Of a stretch of DNA of 6,969 bases, positions 1 to 6,763 are shown piece after piece. How positions within the stretch are numbered: the first letter of the stretch is position 1; the number at the start of each line of letters is the position of its first letter. Where the stretch lies: NCBI GenBank assembly GCA_031274845.1, contig JAISPN010000259.1, positions 1 through 6,969 of the forward strand, read 5' to 3'. The position numbers and the translations under genes are program-made. This DNA is from Acidobacteriaceae bacterium. GTDB lineage: Bacteria; Acidobacteriota; Vicinamibacteria; Vicinamibacterales; CAVVIG01. The notes under the pieces are model-generated. The model was not told the origin of the DNA and ran no database searches. It was given only the letters and a program-made list of their open reading frames with translations.

Positions 1-5
1 CGCTG

Positions 6-1007
6 TTAGCGTCCGATCTCCAGAAGCACGAACGATCCGGGCACCATCGGCGCGCGGCCGCCACCGGCTGGCGCGGCGCCGAACTGCGCGGCGGCGACAA
101 ACAGGCGGTGACGCGTGGCGTCCACGCCAAGATTGCGCGAGCCCACCGGGGTCGTCAGTGTCTGCACGACGTGGTAACGATCGGGCGTGTCCTGATGAAT
201 CACGGTCAGCGTGCCGTCGGCGTTTGACGTGAAGATGTCACCGCTCGCGGCGTCGTAGCCCGCGCCATCGACGCCCGCGCCAATCGGCGCGGTTGCCACA
301 ATCTTTCCAGCTTTCAGATCCGAGACCGCCAGTACGCCGCTCCGGCAGCCGCTGAAGAGACGTCCGTGCGCGTCGTCGATCGCCATCGCCACAGGATTGC
401 GGCAGGCGTCTGTCGGCCATCGGCGAGTGACGGTTGCCGCGCGCGCGTCGATCTCCACGATCTCGTGTGTGTCCGTCAGGTTGACGTAGACGTGCCCGTC
501 TCCCGCGGACACGCCATATTCCGGTTTGCCGCCGAGCGGAATGTTCGTGACGAGCGTGCCGCGCGCCGCATCGACGACGGTCGAGGAGTGCGCGTCGCCG
601 TTGAAGCTGAAGACGCGGCCCGACGGCGCGTCGTAAATGATGGCGTCGGCGTCCTCGGCCGCGGGGATGCGTCCGAGCGTCGCAAAGGATTTCAGATCGA
701 ACATCACGATCGCGGCGTCGTTGCCTGCCGTCGCGAAACCATGGCCAGCGTTGGCGGCAACCGCGACGCCGTGCGCGCCCTTGATGCCGGCGACTTCTCC
801 GAGGAGCGCGCCGGTATTCTCGTCAACGACCATGACGCGATTCTGCCGTCCGATGAACAGGCGATGGTTGGGGGGATCGGGCACGAGGTAATCCCAACTG
901 CCGTCACCGCCGAGCGGGTAGGTGTGCAGGATGCGGTAGGGCGTTGGGCTTTGCGCGAGCATCACGGGTGCGAACAGGAGCAACAGAACGAGGGCGGCAG
1001 ATCGCAT
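6..1007 (-). CDS. Secreted YncE-like seven-bladed beta-propeller protein
   Basis: This 333-residue exported protein resembles the YncE/NHL-like beta-propellers. Residues 1-18 form a Sec signal peptide: a short basic start, a hydrophobic core LVLLLLFAPVM, and probable cleavage at MLA/QSP. Seven blade-like repeats follow, with strands beginning near residues 48 (HRLFIG), 89 (HGFATAG), 130 (GRVFSF), 171 (GHVYVN), 215 (GRLFSG), 256 (GDIFTS) and 300 (HRLFVA). Most lead into a hydrophobic strand such as VMVVDENTG or VEIDARAA. The only two cysteines, C202 and C221, lie in adjacent segments and may form a periplasmic disulfide. No catalytic motif is visible, so a binding or scaffold role is inferred. 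I chose the ATG at 1007 because an AAGGAGA ribosome site sits 6 nt upstream and the signal peptide then begins cleanly; an in-frame GTG at 1040 lies inside a terminator hairpin. In E. coli, yncE neighbours a TonB receptor gene (yncD, also pqqU), a similar pairing to this one. The fold is fairly sure, the function unknown. Confidence 0.85.
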   Translation of the reverse strand: MRSAALVLLLLFAPVMLAQSPTPYRILHTYPLGGDGSWDYLVPDPPNHRLFIGRQNRVMVVDENTGALLGEVAGIKGAHGVAVAANAGHGFATAGNDAAIVMFDLKSFATLGRIPAAEDADAIIYDAPSGRVFSFNGDAHSSTVVDAARGTLVTNIPLGGKPEYGVSAGDGHVYVNLTDTHEIVEIDARAATVTRRWPTDACRNPVAMAIDDAHGRLFSGCRSGVLAVSDLKAGKIVATAPIGAGVDGAGYDAASGDIFTSNADGTLTVIHQDTPDRYHVVQTLTTPVGSRNLGVDATRHRLFVAAAQFGAAPAGGGRAPMVPGSFVLLEIGR

Positions 1008-1013
1008 GCGGAG

Positions 1014-1020
1014 TCTCCTT
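1014..1020 (-). promoter_or_regulatory. Ribosome binding site of the propeller gene
   Basis: The minus strand reads AAGGAGA, a near-complete anti-16S match, 6 nt before the ATG at 1007. It decides the start in favour of this ATG over the upstream in-frame GTG at 1040. It begins immediately after the T-rich tail of the terminator at 1021-1030. Confidence 0.8.
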
Positions 1021-1062
1021 GAAACGAAAACGCCACGCACGGGGCGGTCCCATGCGTGGCGT
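1021..1062 (-). terminator. Intrinsic terminator after the second receptor gene, or attenuator before the propeller gene
   Basis: On the minus strand a 10-bp perfect stem (ACGCCACGCA pairing with TGCGTGGCGT) continues through a U-G wobble and a GGG/CCC clamp, giving 14 continuous pairs in RNA. The loop is ACCGC. The stem is followed directly by TTTTCGTTTC. The wobble position is a C-A mismatch if transcribed from the plus strand, and no T-tract follows there, so the element is oriented to act on minus-strand transcripts. It starts 29 nt after the receptor stop codon. Its tail abuts the Shine-Dalgarno of the propeller gene, leaving no room for a separate promoter between terminator and gene. 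The structure is seen directly; termination activity is inferred. Confidence 0.8.
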
Positions 1063-1091
1063 GAGTATCGAACGTAACAGTGAGGAGGAGC

Positions 1092-3506
1092 TTAGCGGCC
1101 GTGTACCCCGACGCTGAACGCGACAGAGATGCTGCGCCCGGACATGAGCGTCAGCAGGTCGCCCGCCGTGGGTGACGCCGAGGTTGCCGCGGCGGTGCCG
1201 CCCTTGATGCCGGTGATCGCGTGGTTGTCGGTGAGGTTGTTCACCGCGAGGCGAATACGCGAGTCAGAGAAAAGCGAGCCGCCACCGATCGTGTAGTTGA
1301 CGAAGAGATTCGTGATGTTGAACGGGTCGATGGTAAACGCCTGGTGGACCGCCCCATTGTCGTTATACATGGTGCCGACGCGCTTGTTGAAGAACCCGAG
1401 ATTCCAGCGCGACTTGTTGTAAGTCAGGCCGAGCGTCTCCGTGTCTTTCGGCGCGTTCTGCACCCATTCGCCGGTCGCGTACTTCGCGGAGCCGGTCGTG
1501 GCGTTGAGATAGAGCGCCAGACCGCCGCCCACGAGGATCGTGCTTTCGGCTTCGACGCCCTGGGTCAGCGCGCTGCCCGCGGCGTAGTAGCTGGTGAACC
1601 CGGTCGCCGGGTCGGTGTCCGACGAGTAGTCGTTGTCGAAGTGGATGTGGTAGTAGTCGACATCGAGCGTCGCGCGGTTCGACTTCCACACGCTTCCCAC
1701 TTGCATCGTGTTCGTCGTCGTCGGCTTCGGCAGGACCGCGACTTGCGCGCCCGTCACGTCGAAGATGCTGGTGGGCGGAATCTGCTGCCCCTTGCCCCAC
1801 TGTCCGTAGACCGACCACGCGGACTGAATCAGATAGTGCGCGTCAAGTGAGGGAAGCCAGGTGTTGTAGGAGACGGCATGCTGCACGTACGGCGCGCCGT
1901 TCAAATTGCCCACGACTTTCCCGTTGTCGGCAAACTGCGTGAAGTCCTGCTTGTAGTAGGCGAGCTTCACGCCCGGCGTGACGCGGAAGCGTGGCGTGAC
2001 TTGCACTTCGTACTCACCGTACGGCTGCAGCGTCGTGGTGTTGAACGTCTCGTGGAAGTTGGGCAGCGCGGCCAAGTCCCACGTGCGCGGATCGGCCGGC
2101 GTCTGGTGCCGGTCGCTCGTGGCGTATTCCATCCACAGGCCGGTACGGAACACGCCGAAGCTGGAGACCTGCGTCAGCGGAATCAGGTCGCCGTATTTGC
2201 GGTAGCTATTCAGCTTGTCGGTCGCGCTCGTCGCCGAGATGGCCGTCGTGCTGTTGAAGTGCTGATCGTTGTAGTACCGCATCGTGTAGAGCTTGTTGTC
2301 GATCGACCAGCCGTGTCCGAGGTTTGACTTCAGGCCGACATACTCGAAGTCGGTGGGCACGCTGTAGAAGTTGTACTTGTAGTACAGCGGCGAGGTCGGC
2401 GAGTCGGTCATCAGGAAGTTGTTGCCGAACTGCTGGATTTGCGCGCGGGTCGAGCCGCTCTGATTTGGCGTGTTGCTGTCGAGTTGCACGACCGACGTGA
2501 ACGCGCTCACGACCGTCGAGTCGCTGAACGCGTACTGGTATTTGGCCTGGAACGCCTTGCGGTGCTGATAGTTGAACGTCTGGTAGCCGTCCGACTGCAT
2601 GTCGTGCCCTTCAATCATGAAGCGCGAGTTGCCGATCGCGCCGCTGTCAAAGGCCATGTCATACATGCGCGTATTGAACGAACCGTAGGAGACCGTGCCG
2701 GTCACCTGCTGGCGCACCGGGAGCGCGGGCGAGACGAGTCCCACCGAGCCGCCGTAGGTGGACGGACCGATCGAGGACGCCGACCCTGGGCTGCGATCGA
2801 AGAGCGTCGAGCCGATCGTCTGCGCGGGGAAGAACACCCAGGAGTGGTGCGTCGGATCGTTGGTGTCGTTGAACGGGATGCCGTCGAACGTCATGCTGTA
2901 GTTGCCGTCCTTGAACCCGCGGAAGAACGTCTTGGTGTCGCCCAGCCCCGGACCATTCGAACTCGTGCTGAACGTGCCCGGCGCCATCTGGAGCGTCTGG
3001 CTGTAGTCGGAGATTGGCGACGTGTAGTTGCGAATGTATTCGCTGCTGATGAGCGACTGCGCCGACCGCGCCGTGAGCGACGACTGCGACGGCGCCGCCG
3101 CGGCGGCGGCGGGCAGCGCCGCCATCACCGTGATGTCCTCGGCGATGTTGGCCACCGTCAGCTTGATGTCGACGTTGGCCGCCGCGCTGGAGACGTCGAT
3201 GTTGTTCCGGCGCACGAGATCGAAGCCGGGCACGACGATTTCGAGCGCATAGCGTCCGGGTTCGAGCCCCTTCGCCGTGAACCGGCCCGCGTTGTCAGTG
3301 CTGATGGTTTGCGATGCGTTGGTGGCCTCGTTCCGGAGTAACACGATGGCGCCAACGACCGCCTTTGAATCCGGGTCGAGCACAGCGCCGCTCACGGAGC
3401 CGGTTTGGGCGTATGCGGGGATCGTGGATATCGTCGCCAGCAAGACGAACGCGGCGATGCGGAGCAGAGGGAACTCGGACAGAGAACGGAACCATCGGTG
3501 CAGCAT
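1092..3506 (-). CDS. TonB-dependent outer-membrane receptor, compact type with N-terminal CarboxypepD_reg-like domain
   Basis: This 804-residue outer-membrane receptor should import an unknown ligand using TonB/ExbBD energy. Residues 1-33 are a signal peptide (hydrophobic core LLRIAAFVLLATIS, cleavage at AYA/QTG). Residues 35-120 are a carboxypeptidase-regulatory-like beta-sandwich, with the typical DNAGRF (71-76) and GLEPGRY (80-86). A possible TonB box, EDITVMA, lies at 123-129, followed by a six-alanine linker. The plug spans about 140-260, with FFRGF (194-198), FDGIPFND (207-214) and DPTHHSW (217-223). The rest alternates aromatic strands and polar loops like a 22-strand barrel. The mature protein has no cysteine. 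It ends SVAFSVGVHGR without the usual terminal aromatic residue. The ATG at 3506 is preferred over an open-frame extension to 3671 because a GTGAGG ribosome site lies 8 nt upstream and the signal peptide starts there. A terminator and the propeller gene follow. The family is clear; the ligand cannot be assigned. Confidence 0.93.
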   Translation of the reverse strand: MLHRWFRSLSEFPLLRIAAFVLLATISTIPAYAQTGSVSGAVLDPDSKAVVGAIVLLRNEATNASQTISTDNAGRFTAKGLEPGRYALEIVVPGFDLVRRNNIDVSSAAANVDIKLTVANIAEDITVMAALPAAAAAAPSQSSLTARSAQSLISSEYIRNYTSPISDYSQTLQMAPGTFSTSSNGPGLGDTKTFFRGFKDGNYSMTFDGIPFNDTNDPTHHSWVFFPAQTIGSTLFDRSPGSASSIGPSTYGGSVGLVSPALPVRQQVTGTVSYGSFNTRMYDMAFDSGAIGNSRFMIEGHDMQSDGYQTFNYQHRKAFQAKYQYAFSDSTVVSAFTSVVQLDSNTPNQSGSTRAQIQQFGNNFLMTDSPTSPLYYKYNFYSVPTDFEYVGLKSNLGHGWSIDNKLYTMRYYNDQHFNSTTAISATSATDKLNSYRKYGDLIPLTQVSSFGVFRTGLWMEYATSDRHQTPADPRTWDLAALPNFHETFNTTTLQPYGEYEVQVTPRFRVTPGVKLAYYKQDFTQFADNGKVVGNLNGAPYVQHAVSYNTWLPSLDAHYLIQSAWSVYGQWGKGQQIPPTSIFDVTGAQVAVLPKPTTTNTMQVGSVWKSNRATLDVDYYHIHFDNDYSSDTDPATGFTSYYAAGSALTQGVEAESTILVGGGLALYLNATTGSAKYATGEWVQNAPKDTETLGLTYNKSRWNLGFFNKRVGTMYNDNGAVHQAFTIDPFNITNLFVNYTIGGGSLFSDSRIRLAVNNLTDNHAITGIKGGTAAATSASPTAGDLLTLMSGRSISVAFSVGVHGR

Positions 3507-3514
3507 TGAGCAAG

Positions 3515-3520
3515 CCTCAC
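3515..3520 (-). promoter_or_regulatory. Ribosome binding site of the compact receptor
   Basis: The minus strand reads GTGAGG, 8 nt before the ATG at 3506. It is a moderate match, but it fixes the start at the signal peptide rather than at codons further upstream. A pyrimidine-rich stretch (minus-strand TTCTTTCTTTTT, around 3525-3536) lies just upstream in the leader. Confidence 0.55.
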
Positions 3521-3600
3521 AGTGCAAAAAGAAAGAACGGACGAGTTCGAGTATCGGAGGCTGAAGTAACGCGCTGGTAAATCGGGTGTGACGTTTCGGG

Positions 3601-3641
3601 GAAATCCCGGAGAAATCCCGGAAGAGCCGGAGAAGTTCCGT
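3601..3641. repeat. Tandem 11-bp direct repeat within a cluster of four related units
   Basis: The plus strand has two exact, abutting copies of GAAATCCCGGA (3601-3611 and 3612-3622). Two degenerate copies follow, AAGAGCCGG (ending 3630) and AGAAGTTCCG (ending 3640). The CCG cores start at 3607, 3618, 3627 and 3638, so spacings are 11, 9 and 11 bp, about one helical turn each. The cluster lies about 95-135 bp upstream of the start codon of the compact receptor. Helically phased direct repeats are typical of tandem activator sites such as those of OmpR/PhoB-family response regulators, but this sequence matches no operator I recognise. The repeat is seen directly; the regulatory role is inferred. 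Confidence 0.55.
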
Positions 3642-3653
3642 AAGAGATCGTGT

Positions 3654-3681
3654 GGCGCTCGTAGGGAACACATAAAGCGCC
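3654..3681. repeat. Short inverted repeat in the inter-receptor gap
   Basis: GGCGCT (3654-3659) and AGCGCC (3676-3681) are perfect complements around a 16-nt spacer. The arms are short and the spacer is long, so this may be chance in GC-rich DNA. No T-tract follows on either strand. Confidence 0.3.
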
Positions 3682-3701
3682 GGTGCGCGCGCGTCGTCAG
3701 C

Positions 3702-3730
3702 GCGCGAGACCCGTGCGGCGAGTCTCGCGC
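3702..3730 (-). terminator. GC-rich hairpin after the Oar-like receptor, terminator-like but without a U-tract
   Basis: GCGCGAGAC (3702-3710) and GTCTCGCGC (3722-3730) form a perfect 9-bp stem around an 11-nt loop, starting 20 nt downstream of the stop codon at 3751. The position fits a 3' end structure of the upstream receptor mRNA. The minus strand continues GCTGACGACG with no T-run, so canonical intrinsic termination is not supported. It may instead protect the 3' end from exonucleases or mark a Rho-assisted or U-less terminator. Confidence 0.45.
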
Positions 3731-3750
3731 TACTGGCGGTGAGATTGGTG

Positions 3751-6684
3751 TTAGAACGTCACCCGTGTCATCAGTTGCATCTGACGCGGTGTGCCGGCGC
3801 CGACCGGCGAGCTGTTGGCGGTCGTCGTGATGCGGCCGAAGCTTGCGGAGCTGATGTTCGTGTTGGGCGTGCCCAGTTGCGGACGATTGAGCAGGTTGAA
3901 GATCTGCCACCCAATCTCGATGTGCGTGCGGCCAGCCGTCGCCACACGCTTCGTGAGCGCGGTATCGACCTGGAAGAGGCCGGGACCGCGCACGGCGTTG
4001 CGCGGCAGATTGCCCCACGTGCCTGGCGCCGGCACCGCAAACGCGGCGGGGTTCAGCCACAGGCCGGTGGTGGCGTAATCGAGGTAGAGCGGCACACCCG
4101 GGACCAGATCGGGCCGCTGTGCCGATAGCGTGTTGCCGTCTGGCATATCGGTGGCGCGTCGCGTCACGGTGACGTTGATTGGCATCCCCGTGTGGCCAGT
4201 CAGGATGCCCGCGATCTGCCATCCGCCGAGGAACGTGTTGTCGCGCGCAAACGGCATGTCGTAGGTGAGATACGACGTGAAGACGTGCCGTGAATCAATG
4301 GAGCTGTCGGCCCACTCGCACGAAGTACACGCGACGTTCTGCGGGTAGCCCGCGCCGCCGCCGCCCGACGACCCATCGTCGGTTGCGTGAGACAGCATGT
4401 AGTTGGTCGTGTCTGACAGGCCGTGCCAGTTATTGAGACGCATGGTCAGCGTCATGCCGTTGAAGCGCGAGTGTCCGTCCGCGCTGCGGACGTCAATCTG
4501 GTCGAACTGCGGCAGCGGCCGTTGACCGGTGACCGGGTCGATGACGTTGACGTAGGTGCGGCTGAAGACGTGATTGTTCAGTTGGCCGGTGTAGCCCGCC
4601 ATCACGCTCAAGCGCTGGGTGATGGCGTGCTGGACGCTCACGCCCCACTGCTGCGACTGTTCGTTCTGCTTGTCGAGCGGCATGGCGCGCGGCGCCGTGG
4701 CAAGCGCGGTGCTCGTGCTCAAGAGCGAGTCGATGGGGAATGCGAGCCCAGGCGTCGTCGCCTGCGAGAGCGTGAAACGTTGGGTATCGTTGTTGGCGGG
4801 CGTGTACTGATCGCCAAGTTGCGCGTCGCCGTAGTAGATGCCGGCGCCGGCGTTGATGACCGTGCGTCCCTGCAGCGCGTCTGGCGCCCAGGAGAGACTG
4901 ACGCGCGGCGCGAAGTTATTTCTGTCCGGGTACGAGAACGGCGTGCCTGGCGGGCAGTAGCCGCCGCAGATGTTGATGTCGAACGGAATGGCCCGATTCT
5001 GCGTCTCCGTGAACACGCCGTAGTACTCGTAGCGCAAGCCGAGGTTGGCCGAGAGCGACGAGCTCATGTGCCATTCGTCCTGCACGTAGCCGAAGTACTG
5101 CAGCTTGCGCAGATCCTTCATCGGCAGCTCCGCGGAGTACTCGACGGTGTTGATCTGATTTGCCTGGAAGTCCGCCAGGCTCGCGTACGTCAGCGTGCCC
5201 GCTTGCGCGTTGGCGCCGTCGTGGATTTGCATCTGCACATGCCGCAGATCGAATCCGGCCTTGAGCGTGTGCGCGCCACGGAACGAGGTCCACTGCTCGA
5301 CGACCGACTGCGTTCGGCCAATTGCGACGCGAAAGGTCTGGGCGGGAATGGGTGAGAACGAGGGGACGGAGATCGCGATGTCGGTGCCGCCGGTCGATGT
5401 CGAGTTCAGCGGCTCGGAGTAGTTCGTGCCGATTTTCAGCTCGTTGATCGTGCGTGAACTGGGCAAGTACAGCAGATCGACGACCGCGCTGGTTGGCGCG
5501 TCGGGGTTGTAGGTGCCGAACGGCAGCGTCCCGCTCGGCGAGAAGATCTTGGTGGAGTTCTTGCTGACGCGCACGTAGCTGCTGAGTGTGTCGCTGAAGC
5601 GGTGGTCGATGCGGACGAGCCCGACGTGTTCGTTCTGCGTCGCGTAGGCGACGCCGGTCCACTGCATCACCGAGGCGTTGACGGGTATTTGTCCCTGAGG
5701 ATAGGCATCGAGAATCGGCTGCAATGCTGGCGCGACACTCGCGCGGAACGCGGGCGACGGCACAAAGCCAATCTGCGTCCGTCCCTGGCGCTGTTGGAGC
5801 CCTTCGTACGAGAAGAAGAAGAACGTCCGGTCGTGCAGGAGCGCGCCGCCGAGCGTGCCGCCGAATTGATTCAGGTTGAAGTCCGGCACCGTCGCGCCGT
5901 CGAAGGGGCTGCGCGCATCGAGCCGGCTGTTGCGGAAGTACTCGAATCCTGATCCGTGCAAGGTGTTGCTGCCGCTCTTGGTGGCGATTTCAATCTGCCC
6001 GCCCGAGGAGCCGCCCGATTCAGCACTGTAGAGCGACGAGGTGACGCGGAATTCGGAGATGGCGTCGGTCGACAGCAGCAGCCGGCTCTTGCTTTGACTT
6101 TGATTGCGCACGGAGGTGGCGTCGACGCCATCGATGCGGAAGTTGTTGTCGTCGCCGCCGTGTCCGACAAACCGCACGCTCGATCCGTTGCCGGCGCCGG
6201 TATCGACCGCGCCCGGCACCAGCGTCATGAGCGTGCCCCAGTTGCGGCCGTTGATGGGGAGCTGGCCGATTTCTCTGTTCTCGATGACGGCGCCAATCGC
6301 GGCGGAGTTCCGCACGAGCACCGCCGGCGAGACGACCTCCACCGTCGCTTCGACGCCCGCCACTTCAAGCGTGACGTCCAGCGTGCGCGTTTCGCCGACC
6401 TTCAGATCGGTATCGACGTGTACGGGACGGAAGCCGTTCAGCACGACGTCGATCCCAACGATGCCGATCGGCAAACCCGCGATGAAGTAGTCGCCGCGAT
6501 CGTTGGACAGCGCCTCGCGCGTCTGACCGGTCGAGGGATAGGTCACCAGGATCGTGCTGCCGCTGACCGCGGCTCCGGTCGTATCGCGCACCAAACCCGT
6601 GACGGTGGCGCGATCGACTTGCGCAAATAGATTCGTGGACCAAAGCACACCCAACGTCAGACAAACAGCCACTCTGTGGTTCAT
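3751..6684 (-). CDS. Oar-like TonB-dependent outer-membrane receptor with N-terminal carboxypeptidase-regulatory-like domain
   Basis: This 977-residue protein belongs to the Oar-like TonB-dependent receptors abundant in Acidobacteriota and Myxococcota. Residues 1-21 are a signal peptide (cleavage at LFA/QVD). Residues 24-108 form a carboxypeptidase-regulatory-like sandwich, with NDRGDYFIAGLP at 61-72. A TonB-box-like segment, ATVEVVS, follows at 113-119. The plug starts with the family signature QLPINGRNW (141-149) and LVPGAVD (155-161), then RIDGVDA (183-189) and ISEFRV (209-214). Next comes the hallmark stretch YSAESGGSSGGQ (219-230), TKSGSN (235-240) and HGSGFEYFRNSRLDAR (243-258). The barrel ends in VTF, the terminal phenylalanine expected for outer-membrane assembly. 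Two close cysteine pairs, C573/C577 and C786/C789, lie in probable loops. The length is at the short side of the usual 1000-1200. The start is the ATG at 6684 with GAGAGG 5 nt upstream; the GTG one codon earlier is possible. It is the first gene of the minus-strand row. Family membership is certain, the substrate is not. Confidence 0.95.
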   Translation of the reverse strand: MNHRVAVCLTLGVLWSTNLFAQVDRATVTGLVRDTTGAAVSGSTILVTYPSTGQTREALSNDRGDYFIAGLPIGIVGIDVVLNGFRPVHVDTDLKVGETRTLDVTLEVAGVEATVEVVSPAVLVRNSAAIGAVIENREIGQLPINGRNWGTLMTLVPGAVDTGAGNGSSVRFVGHGGDDNNFRIDGVDATSVRNQSQSKSRLLLSTDAISEFRVTSSLYSAESGGSSGGQIEIATKSGSNTLHGSGFEYFRNSRLDARSPFDGATVPDFNLNQFGGTLGGALLHDRTFFFFSYEGLQQRQGRTQIGFVPSPAFRASVAPALQPILDAYPQGQIPVNASVMQWTGVAYATQNEHVGLVRIDHRFSDTLSSYVRVSKNSTKIFSPSGTLPFGTYNPDAPTSAVVDLLYLPSSRTINELKIGTNYSEPLNSTSTGGTDIAISVPSFSPIPAQTFRVAIGRTQSVVEQWTSFRGAHTLKAGFDLRHVQMQIHDGANAQAGTLTYASLADFQANQINTVEYSAELPMKDLRKLQYFGYVQDEWHMSSSLSANLGLRYEYYGVFTETQNRAIPFDINICGGYCPPGTPFSYPDRNNFAPRVSLSWAPDALQGRTVINAGAGIYYGDAQLGDQYTPANNDTQRFTLSQATTPGLAFPIDSLLSTSTALATAPRAMPLDKQNEQSQQWGVSVQHAITQRLSVMAGYTGQLNNHVFSRTYVNVIDPVTGQRPLPQFDQIDVRSADGHSRFNGMTLTMRLNNWHGLSDTTNYMLSHATDDGSSGGGGAGYPQNVACTSCEWADSSIDSRHVFTSYLTYDMPFARDNTFLGGWQIAGILTGHTGMPINVTVTRRATDMPDGNTLSAQRPDLVPGVPLYLDYATTGLWLNPAAFAVPAPGTWGNLPRNAVRGPGLFQVDTALTKRVATAGRTHIEIGWQIFNLLNRPQLGTPNTNISSASFGRITTTANSSPVGAGTPRQMQLMTRVTF

Positions 6685-6689
6685 CACAA

Positions 6690-6695
6690 CCTCTC
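6690..6695 (-). promoter_or_regulatory. Ribosome binding site of the Oar-like receptor
   Basis: The minus strand reads GAGAGG, 5 nt before the ATG at 6684. Spacing to the GTG at 6687 would be only 2 nt, which favours the ATG. Confidence 0.6.
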
Positions 6696-6745
6696 ATCTC
6701 TCACGTTGCGTCGACAGAAGGCGCGCGAGGCAGAAGGCGTGCGCG

Positions 6746-6763
6746 CCGCGTGCATGTACGCGG
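6746..6763. promoter_or_regulatory. Candidate operator dyad
   Basis: CCGCGT and ACGCGG are perfect inverted arms around a 6-bp spacer GCATGT, an 18-bp symmetric site of the size bound by dimeric helix-turn-helix repressors. It lies 61 bp upstream of the Oar-like receptor start codon, a plausible place for a repressor site near the transcription start. It overlaps another short GC inverted repeat, so chance in GC-rich sequence cannot be excluded. Confidence 0.35.

Larger units (their letters stand above)
3507..3750 (-). promoter_or_regulatory. Intergenic region between the two receptor genes
   Basis: This stretch of 244 bases has no credible gene. The open frames across it are extensions of neighbours or out-of-frame shadows. 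It holds, in minus-strand order, a hairpin 20 nt after the upstream stop codon (3702-3730), a second inverted repeat (3654-3681), a cluster of AGAA/CCGG-like units (3601-3641) and a pyrimidine-rich leader before the ribosome site. A GATACT hexamer on the minus strand (around 3550-3555) could be a -10 element, but no matching -35 was found at 16-18 bp. The length and content suggest that the second receptor has its own control rather than simple co-transcription. Confidence 0.5.

Noticed and set aside
366..1022. Plus-strand open frame opposite the propeller gene
   Set aside because: Antisense to a gene with a signal peptide and seven recognisable propeller blades; composition typical of a shadow frame.
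1008..1040. GTG start at 1040 for the propeller gene
   Set aside because: The GTG lies inside the terminator hairpin, and the ATG at 1007 has a much stronger ribosome site at proper spacing.
1221..1850. Plus-strand open frame (209 codons) opposite the receptor C-terminus
   Set aside because: Same shadow composition of R, V and E; no protein-like features.
2439..3341. Plus-strand open frame (300 codons) opposite the compact receptor
   Set aside because: Arginine-rich low-complexity translation, no ribosome site noticed, fully antisense to the receptor coding sequence.
3601..3641. CRISPR-like or PhoB-box reading of the repeat cluster
   Set aside because: The repeats abut with no unique spacers and are only 11 bp, so not CRISPR. 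The sequence does not resemble the known PhoB box CTGTCAT, so only the spacing is comparable.
3507..3671. N-terminal extension of the compact receptor by 55 codons
   Set aside because: It would place a long stretch before a complete signal peptide. The internal ATG at 3506 has a ribosome site and begins the signal peptide directly.
3392..4222. Minus-strand open frame bridging the receptor gap
   Set aside because: It runs out of frame through the ends of both receptor genes and has an H-, R- and A-rich translation without domains. It is chance openness across the intergenic region.
4423..5355. Long plus-strand open frame (310 codons) opposite the Oar-like receptor
   Set aside because: The translation is rich in R, V, A and E, with no domain pattern, and lies wholly antisense to a clear receptor gene. 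It is a frame shadow of GC-rich codon bias.
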